A stretch of DNA of 64,000 bases from Patagioenas fasciata (taxonomy: Eukaryota > Chordata > Aves > Columbiformes > Columbidae). Shown here one piece after another: positions 61,501-64,000 of this stretch (the stretch's first letter is position 1; each line of letters starts with the position of its first letter). A program made the translations under genes and the position numbers. The stretch spans positions 71,228,898 through 71,292,897 of the forward strand of contig NC_092521.1 in the NCBI RefSeq assembly GCF_037038585.1, read 5' to 3'. The notes under the pieces are model-generated. The model searched no databases and was not told where the DNA came from. It was given only the letters and a program-made list of their open reading frames with translations.

Positions 61501-62793
61501 AATTGCTGTACCAGCATAAAAAAAAAAAAAAAAAAGGAAAAAAAAGTATTCAAGGCATATACAAGTATTTCATGTTTTACAAGTCAGAAATGTAAATGTC
61601 TAAGACTAAAATGTCACAGTTAAAAAGTCCTGAATATTAGTGTGATTGCATTTCCTTAAATCTATGAATCTATGAGGCTGAGTAATCTTGACAGCATCAT
61701 CTGCAAATCGATTCATTGTTGTATAACTTGTGAAATAACCAGGGCTAGGTAAATATAAGGCATTCATAAGCATGTCACACTTATCAGAATCCATATCACG
61801 CAAAGTTTTTAAATATACATACACAGGTACACCTACAAAATTAATATATACAGGAGAGAACTGCCTGAAGAGCAATTCATGGGGTATATGCCAGAAGTGC
61901 AGACAGAGGAAGGTTCCTGGACTGAGATTCCTGCAAGAGCTTTTGAAAGCCAGCACATAGCTGAAATCTCCTACACAGTTTCATTCTGCTTCACTAATGC
62001 ACTGAAATTATATGCTATTGTTTTGAATTTTTTGTCTGTGATTCATCATTCATGACAGAAAACCCAATTATAGCATTCTCTGAATAAATGCCATCCATGA
62101 AAAAGGTGGCAACCACATTCTGTGACTGAACTAAAAAGAACACCCCTGAAGGATGTCTTATCTCTTGTTTATAACTCTGAAAAAGAGTTATAAACAGAAA
62201 TAACTTTAATGGATGGCATTTTCCTCAGTTCAAATGGATGTAAGATCAATACTCTTATTTTATGATGAATACTGTAGTCCTCATTCAATCTTTATCCAAA
62301 GAAAAATTCTTACTGCCCTGAGGTAAGAATTTCCTGAATAACAACATCTGGAGAAGATGTGGTAAGGATTTAGCTCTCTTCTTTGTTCCAACATCATTAC
62401 TGCCTAATTAAAGGAAGGAAAACATAATCTCTAATTTTCTTTTATAGAAGGAACAGATTATGAAGGATCATTTTAGCTGTTTCCTGGTTGGCCACCGTAA
62501 CAAAAGCGACCCATTTACCGTTTCCTCAAAATATATGCTCATATAATAACAAGGTCAGGGAAAGATTAAGTAAAGCCTCGGAAGCGTCTCCACCCCTGCT
62601 TCCCCCTCACCTTTTCCACTATCTCGTAGTCCATCTTGAAAGCCCAGAGCTGGAGCCTGGCGGAGAGTTCGCTGATGGAGGAGAGGGTGAGAAGGAACTG
62701 CTCGGCACTGCCCAGGGGGACGTCAGGGCTTGCCAGCTGCGCCTCCTGGATCTTTTGCTTCTCCTCCTCGGTCGGGATCATGGTCAGGATTTT
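19456..62793 (-). CDS. FHOD3: FHOD3, 3' part of the spliced coding region (last nine exons)
   Basis: This is a formin of the FHOD subfamily, an actin assembly and bundling factor that acts at sarcomeres and stress fibres. The joined exons are 62611-62793, 58624-58743, 58000-58161, 47193-47383, 45286-45478, 40160-40183, 37326-37497, 34866-35027 and 19456-19538. All junctions are GT-AG, the phases match, and the total is 1290 nt (429 residues plus TGA). Partial-protein residues 1 to about 280 are the C-terminal FH2 region, including the conserved GNFLNG motif. Residues 284-291 are the acidic muscle insert. Residues about 292-365 are a linker, and about 366-429 form the DAD autoinhibitory tail. 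FHOD3 is preferred over FHOD1 because of the alternative acidic exon and the C-terminus [11 protein letters not shown], as I recall the family. The amino-terminal GBD/DID, the FH1 region and the early FH2 are encoded upstream of the window. Confidence 0.96.
20495..20528 (+). repeat. 13-bp direct repeat in the last FHOD3 intron
   Basis: agtctagaggaaa occurs at 20495-20507 and 20516-20528. It is a small local duplication with a 21-bp offset. Confidence 0.85.
25213..25339. mobile_element. hAT-like MITE with terminal inverted repeats
   Basis: This is a 127-bp element. The left end is caagggtgtcgcactcattt and the right end is aaaatgagttagacacccctg, which are inverted repeats of about 20 bp with a few mismatches. 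The flanks carry atttacat (25205-25212) and acttatat (25340-25347), a degenerate 8-bp target duplication (6 of 8 match). Eight-bp duplications and C-A-G-G-G-ended inverted repeats are characteristic of hAT transposons. There is no transposase, so it is non-autonomous. A second, partial copy in the opposite orientation lies at about 48.8 kb. Confidence 0.75.
26041..26072. repeat. (CA)n/(TA)n microsatellite
   Basis: A short CA run changes into about ten TA units. It is a compound dinucleotide repeat within an intron. Confidence 0.95.
33031..33097 (+). repeat. TTTG-rich simple repeat
   Basis: Imperfect TTTG/TTTGTG units with T runs (for example ttgtttgtttctttgtttg). It lies within the last FHOD3 intron. 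Confidence 0.8.
34323..34750 (-). mobile_element. CR1 LINE, 5'-truncated copy, minus strand
   Basis: Reading the plus strand gives the reverse complement of the CR1 3' end. It starts with atcatagaggcatagaatag and ggttggaaggaaccttc, then runs through gccccatccagcctggcctg and cctctctgggcaacctgagc to ccttctcagcctgtcctcat. That is about 430 bp of the 3' region. The copy lies only about 115 bp downstream (on the minus strand) of the DAD-encoding exon's donor. It is diverged and without coding capacity. The right (5') edge is approximate. Confidence 0.93.
34866..35027 (-). CDS. FHOD3: FHOD3 exon, DAD core and basic region (residues 349-402)
   Basis: This exon is 162 nt: two bases complete the split glycine, 53 codons follow, and one base of the next leucine codon ends it. 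After a variable start ([18 protein letters not shown]) comes the conserved DAD core [13 protein letters not shown], which in FHOD formins binds the amino-terminal DID and holds the protein inactive. The polybasic run [16 protein letters not shown] follows. Ser396 and Ser402 sit where ROCK phosphorylates FHOD proteins to release autoinhibition. The acceptor is ttttccag and the donor gtgagt. A 15.3-kb intron separates it from the last exon. Confidence 0.96.
35028..37325 (-). other. FHOD3: FHOD3 intron (2.3 kb)
   Basis: It lies between the linker exon and the DAD exon; the donor is gtaagt and the acceptor ttttccag. No repeat family or additional exon was recognised. Confidence 0.92.
37326..37497 (-). 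CDS. FHOD3: FHOD3 exon, linker between FH2 and DAD (residues 292-348 plus split Gly)
   Basis: This exon is 172 nt: 57 codons plus the first base of a glycine codon. It starts [10 protein letters not shown], passes through a Gln/Pro-rich stretch and [16 protein letters not shown], and ends [10 protein letters not shown]. The Ser/Pro/Gln-rich first half looks disordered. The [10 protein letters not shown] segment and the RTRSRASR end match my recollection of mammalian FHOD3. The acceptor is ctcccacag and the donor gtaagt. Its GC content is clearly higher than that of the surrounding introns and the AT-rich FH2 exons. Confidence 0.95.
37498..40159 (-). other. FHOD3: FHOD3 intron downstream of the microexon (2.7 kb)
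   Basis: The donor gtatgg is weaker than those of neighbouring exons, as often seen for alternative exons. It contains the GCATG at 40137-40141, and another GCATG near 39.11 kb. No mobile element was recognised. Confidence 0.92.
40137..40141 (-). promoter_or_regulatory. GCATG (RBFOX-type) splicing motif beside the microexon
   Basis: On the minus strand the donor of the 24-nt FHOD3 exon is followed by gtatggttctctgaaaga and then GCATG, so the motif starts 19 nt after the exon end. RBFOX proteins bind (U)GCAUG, and when it lies just downstream of an alternative exon they usually promote inclusion in muscle and brain. The site is the shorter pentamer (AGCATG, not TGCATG). A TGCT, matching the MBNL YGCY core, lies about 30 nt further into the intron. 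Confidence 0.45.
40160..40183 (-). CDS. FHOD3: FHOD3 24-nt muscle-type microexon encoding the CK2 motif (residues 284-291)
   Basis: This exon is eight codons, TDEEEDAE, bounded by tggcag on the acceptor side and gtatgg on the donor side. The peptide fits T(D/E)5XE, the motif carried by the muscle-specific FHOD3 isoform. In the literature on mammalian FHOD3, CK2 phosphorylates its threonine and the insert directs the protein to myofibrils. Both flanking exons meet it in phase 0, so inclusion or skipping keeps the frame; skipping joins MITD to SGKF. A GCATG lies 18 nt into the downstream intron. The splice sites, length and peptide are seen directly; tissue-specific use is inferred from the mammalian gene. 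Confidence 0.9.
40680..40698 (+). repeat. Poly(T) run (19 T)
   Basis: A homopolymer following a TC-rich stretch. On the transcribed minus strand it is poly(A), so it is not a polypyrimidine tract for FHOD3. Confidence 0.95.
43893..43936 (+). repeat. 22-bp tandem duplication
   Basis: Two adjacent 22-bp units, aaacactacatcacatagcagg-like and aaacactacatcatacagtagg-like, with a weaker third unit after them. It is an intronic minisatellite seed. Confidence 0.8.
45286..45478 (-). CDS. FHOD3: FHOD3 exon, end of FH2 and basic tail (residues 219-283)
   Basis: This exon is 193 nt. One base completes the split arginine, and 64 codons follow: [15 protein letters not shown] at the start, then [23 protein letters not shown], and a very basic end, [18 protein letters not shown]. 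The last codons are MITD, ending on a complete codon before the donor gtaagt. The basic stretch after the last FH2 helix is usual in formins and can contribute to actin contact. Because the exon ends in phase 0, the next 24-nt exon can be skipped without a frameshift. Confidence 0.96.
45479..47192 (-). other. FHOD3: FHOD3 intron (1.7 kb)
   Basis: It lies between two C-terminal FH2 exons; the donor is gtacaa and the acceptor attttccag. It is phase 2 and AT-rich. No repeat or extra exon was recognised. Confidence 0.92.
47193..47383 (-). CDS. FHOD3: FHOD3 exon, FH2 C-terminal helices (residues 156-218 plus split Arg)
   Basis: This exon is 191 nt: 63 codons plus the first two bases (AG) of an arginine codon completed by the next exon. 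It reads from [18 protein letters not shown] to [10 protein letters not shown] and is mostly charged helix, as expected for the coiled-coil-like end of FH2. The acceptor follows a strong U-rich tract (tttgtttttttcag), and the donor is gtacaa. A 10.6-kb intron precedes it, and the next intron is 1.7 kb. Confidence 0.96.
48822..48931. mobile_element. Partial copy of the same hAT-like MITE, opposite orientation
   Basis: The segment starts cagggctgtcaaactcattt and continues through ggccacatcagcctcacggt, tttcaaagggctgaatgtaa and aggactgt. It aligns with the reverse complement of the 25213-25339 element for about 110 bp. It loses similarity at actactcc, so the second inverted repeat is missing and no clean target duplication can be checked. 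Confidence 0.72.
50355..50377 (+). repeat. T11-G12 homopolymer junction
   Basis: A run of T directly joined to a run of G. It is an unusual simple-sequence junction, prone to length error in assemblies. Confidence 0.9.
54499..54535 (+). repeat. Purine-only tract
   Basis: A and G runs (aaaaaagggagggggggaaa and on) without any pyrimidine for more than 35 bp. Low-complexity sequence. Confidence 0.85.
55464..55487 (+). repeat. Poly(A) run (24 A)
   Basis: The longest homopolymer in the window. On the FHOD3 transcript strand it is poly(U). No retroposed body was recognised upstream. Confidence 0.95.
56620..56639 (+). repeat. (CAAA)n repeat
   Basis: About five CAAA units after a short C run and A run. 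Simple repeat. Confidence 0.9.
56711..56767 (+). mobile_element. CR1 LINE 3' end fragment, plus strand
   Basis: agggtgatggaccagatgac, then cttcagaagtactttccaac and ctaagttattctatga match the terminal part of CR1, ending in the start of the ATTCTATG tail. Only about 57 bp are kept. Confidence 0.85.
57717..57741. repeat. AT-rich perfect inverted repeat
   Basis: ttatatacatt and aatgtatataa are exact 11-bp inverted copies around a 3-nt loop, about 260 nt downstream (minus strand) of an FH2 exon. Such AT palindromes occur by chance in introns. Confidence 0.85.
57964..57983. repeat. Short (AT)n tract next to a donor site
   Basis: catatacatatatatatat lies about 17-36 nt into the intron after the exon at 58000-58161. 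Confidence 0.9.
58000..58161 (-). CDS. FHOD3: FHOD3 exon, FH2 domain (residues 102-155)
   Basis: This exon is 162 nt (54 codons), phase 0 at both ends. It begins [12 protein letters not shown] and ends GAITRSAK. It contains the conserved formin run [13 protein letters not shown]. The following region, [15 protein letters not shown], leads into the FH2 post helices. The acceptor is cttacag before GCC and the donor is gtatgt after AAG. The intron just after the donor holds a short (AT)n tract at 57964-57983. Confidence 0.96.
58162..58623 (-). other. FHOD3: FHOD3 intron (462 bp)
   Basis: A short phase-0 intron between two FH2 exons; the donor is gtaagc and the acceptor cttacag. No internal feature was recognised. 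Confidence 0.94.
58624..58743 (-). CDS. FHOD3: FHOD3 exon, FH2 domain core motif (residues 62-101)
   Basis: This exon is 120 nt, exactly 40 codons, phase 0 at both ends. It runs from [12 protein letters not shown] to [10 protein letters not shown]. The GNFLNG stretch is the FHOD version of the GN-x-x-N signature conserved across formin FH2 domains, lying in a helix of the actin-binding core. The acceptor is ggcag before GAAGTT, and the donor is gtaagc after AAC. Only 462 nt of intron separates it from the next exon, the shortest intron in the window. Confidence 0.96.
61518..61546 (+). repeat. Poly(A)-rich run
   Basis: Nineteen A residues, GG, then eight more A. Simple sequence. Confidence 0.92.
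61645..61676 (+). mobile_element. Possible CR1 tail remnant
   Basis: taaatctatgaatctatgag carries two copies of the 8-bp unit aatctatg, as in the tail of older CR1 families. The sequence before it (gattgcatttcctt) only weakly resembles the expected CR1 end, so this may be coincidence. Confidence 0.35.
62086..62221. repeat. Nested inverted repeats
   Basis: The outer arms aaatgccatccat (62086-62098) and atggatggcattt (62209-62221) are exact 13-bp inverted copies. Inside, tgtttataactct (62166-62178) and agagttataaaca (62184-62196) form a second perfect 13-bp stem around gaaaa. The whole could fold as a hairpin with a large asymmetric bulge. It lies about 390 nt downstream (minus strand) of an FH2 exon. 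Confidence 0.85.
62611..62793 (-). CDS. FHOD3: FHOD3 exon, FH2 domain (residues 1-61 of the visible part)
   Basis: This 183-nt exon is phase 0 at both ends. It opens with [12 protein letters not shown] and closes with KMDYEIVEK, with [20 protein letters not shown] in the middle. The segment belongs to the helical lower half of the FH2 domain, which forms the actin-binding, ring-shaped formin dimer. The acceptor reads ttcgcag before AAA, and the donor after GAAAAG reads gtgagg. Codon third positions are rich in G and C, unlike the more AT-rich exons at 58.0 and 58.7 kb. An upstream exon must join at this acceptor, but it is outside the window. Confidence 0.96.
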
Positions 62794-64000
62794 CTGCGAA
62801 GGGAGAGACAAGGCAGATATCAGTGGTGGAGCTGAGGCAAGGGTTGCACGCAGCGGTATGGGGATGTTCCTGCAGCAAGCGCTCCTGCAGCGCAGGCTGA
62901 CGTGCTGAGTTTCACTTGGACTTGGCCTGAGCTCCTGTGACACCGGGTGACTTCTCAGCAGTAACGGCAGAAGTCCTGAGTCACCGGCTGGTAAATCAGG
63001 ACAGCAGTGCCAGTAACCAAGCACTAACCCACTGCACAAGAGAGCAAAACAAGGTCTGCTACGTTGAACATCTGCAGCTGAAAAACACATCTGTATTAAC
63101 ATGTGCTTTGAAAAATTTGTAGCCAGCAGATGTGGTTAATCGCAGGAACAAACACTGAAGAAAGACAGGGTGGCTCATTAAGACTGCTCTCCTCAGCTTT
63201 CACATCTTTAAATCAAAACTGGCCAACTTTCAGCAAATTATGTACAGAAGTGAGGGTAGAATGAGTGAAATCTTTTGACCTGTGATTTACAGCAGGTCAG
63301 ACTAGATAGCAGGTCCCTTTTAGCCTCAACATCCCCAGATCTTCCAGTGCACTTGTAGGTATACAGGAATAACCTGAGGACTCCTGTCCTTTGTTGTTCT
63401 CATAATTTAATATTTTTTGTTCAGTCCATTTTGTTTTTCAATGAACTATGACAACTAATGGAGCCTACTCCCAAAAGTTCCACCCAAACTGAGGACAACT
63501 TTGCAGGGAACATGCACTGTATTTAGAGTTGTGTTATGCGTTGCATAACATACAACACTTTTCTATTCTGATCTGGAAAGTCTAAAATGCTGATGAAAAA
63601 GGAACTCAATATTTTCAGTTTCTGCTGTCAGTATGGCTCAAAACTTTTATCTTTTCCCTTTAATTCTTGGATTTTACATGCTTGTTCACATGTGGTAGCT
63701 TTCCTTCTCAAAGTATTGCTCTCTAAGATACTGCCTCTTAATTAGTTTTTAACATAATAAATGCATATTAAAATTAAAAAGAAAAGCAAAATGACATAAA
63801 GGCATCAGATTAGTTGAGATCTTTACTTTGTTGATCAATGTCTCACTGAAACAAAGCAACAGATTTTTAGTGCAAGTTATGTTTATTCATCTGAGGAACT
63901 AAATGCTTTTGCTGTAGTCTTCTACAGTGATAGAAGCTGTTTCGGAGGAGAAGAGAGAACAAAAATATAGCCAAAGAGCTATCAGACCTGCCAATCCAAG
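62794..64000 (-). other. FHOD3: FHOD3 intron, partial, continuing beyond the window
   Basis: Sequence upstream of the first visible exon; the acceptor is ctcccttcgcag. It contains an old CR1 remnant near 63.3 kb. No upstream exon is present before the window ends. Confidence 0.9.
63279..63340 (+). mobile_element. Old CR1 3' end remnant, plus strand
   Basis: gacctgtgatttacagcagg, then tcagactagatagcaggtcc and cttttagcctcaacatc resemble the 3' end of older reptile-type CR1 elements (ggtcagactagatgat, then ggtcccttctggcctt). It is diverged and without a clear tail. Confidence 0.6.

Larger units (their letters stand above)
58744..62610 (-). other. FHOD3: FHOD3 intron (3.9 kb)
   Basis: A phase-0 intron with donor gtgagg and acceptor gcatggcag. 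It contains a poly(A)-rich run at 61518-61546, a possible CR1 tail remnant near 61.66 kb and a nested inverted repeat at 62086-62221. No extra exon was recognised. Confidence 0.92.

Noticed and set aside
62488..62835. 115-codon plus-strand ORF
   Set aside because: Antisense shadow of the FH2 exon at 62611-62793; its Leu/Glu-rich sequence comes from the opposite strand of a helical exon.
1..64000. Search for CRISPR arrays, bacterial operons, phage or integrated virus
   Set aside because: The window is an intron-rich vertebrate gene; no regularly spaced repeats, no prokaryotic gene structure and no recognisable viral gene were seen.

Overview
This window is vertebrate nuclear DNA, most likely from a bird. 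Coding sequence comes in short exons with GT-AG splice sites separated by kilobase introns. The clearest interspersed repeats are 5'-truncated CR1 LINE copies, one with the characteristic 8-bp tail. There are no operons, ribosome binding sites or bacterial-type genes. The base composition is AT-rich, with microsatellites and homopolymer runs typical of an amniote intron.

One protein-coding gene is recognisable: the 3' part of FHOD3, a diaphanous-related formin that builds and maintains sarcomeric actin in muscle. It lies on the minus strand and is read from right to left. Nine coding exons were placed from splice sites and reading frame: 62611-62793, 58624-58743, 58000-58161, 47193-47383, 45286-45478, 40160-40183, 37326-37497, 34866-35027 and 19456-19538. 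They join in frame into 1290 nt, which is 429 residues plus a stop codon. They cover the C-terminal part of the FH2 actin-assembly domain, a linker, and the C-terminal autoinhibitory (DAD) tail with its cluster of ROCK phosphorylation sites. The 5' exons lie beyond position 64000.

The most informative element is the 24-nt exon at 40160-40183. It encodes an acidic octapeptide that fits T(D/E)5XE, the CK2-phosphorylated motif of the muscle-specific FHOD3 isoform. It is frame-neutral, and a GCATG (RBFOX-type) motif lies 18 nt inside the downstream intron.

By region: 1-13.49 kb is intergenic, with a (GGAA)52 microsatellite, a CR1 fragment and a few unrecognised minus-strand ORFs. About 13.49-19.46 kb is a possible long 3' UTR ending at a well-formed poly(A) site. 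19.46-62.79 kb holds the FHOD3 exons and introns; the introns carry CR1 copies and two copies of a hAT-like MITE. 62.79-64 kb is the next upstream intron. I found no credible second gene, RNA gene or CRISPR array, and nothing that points to a previously undescribed system.
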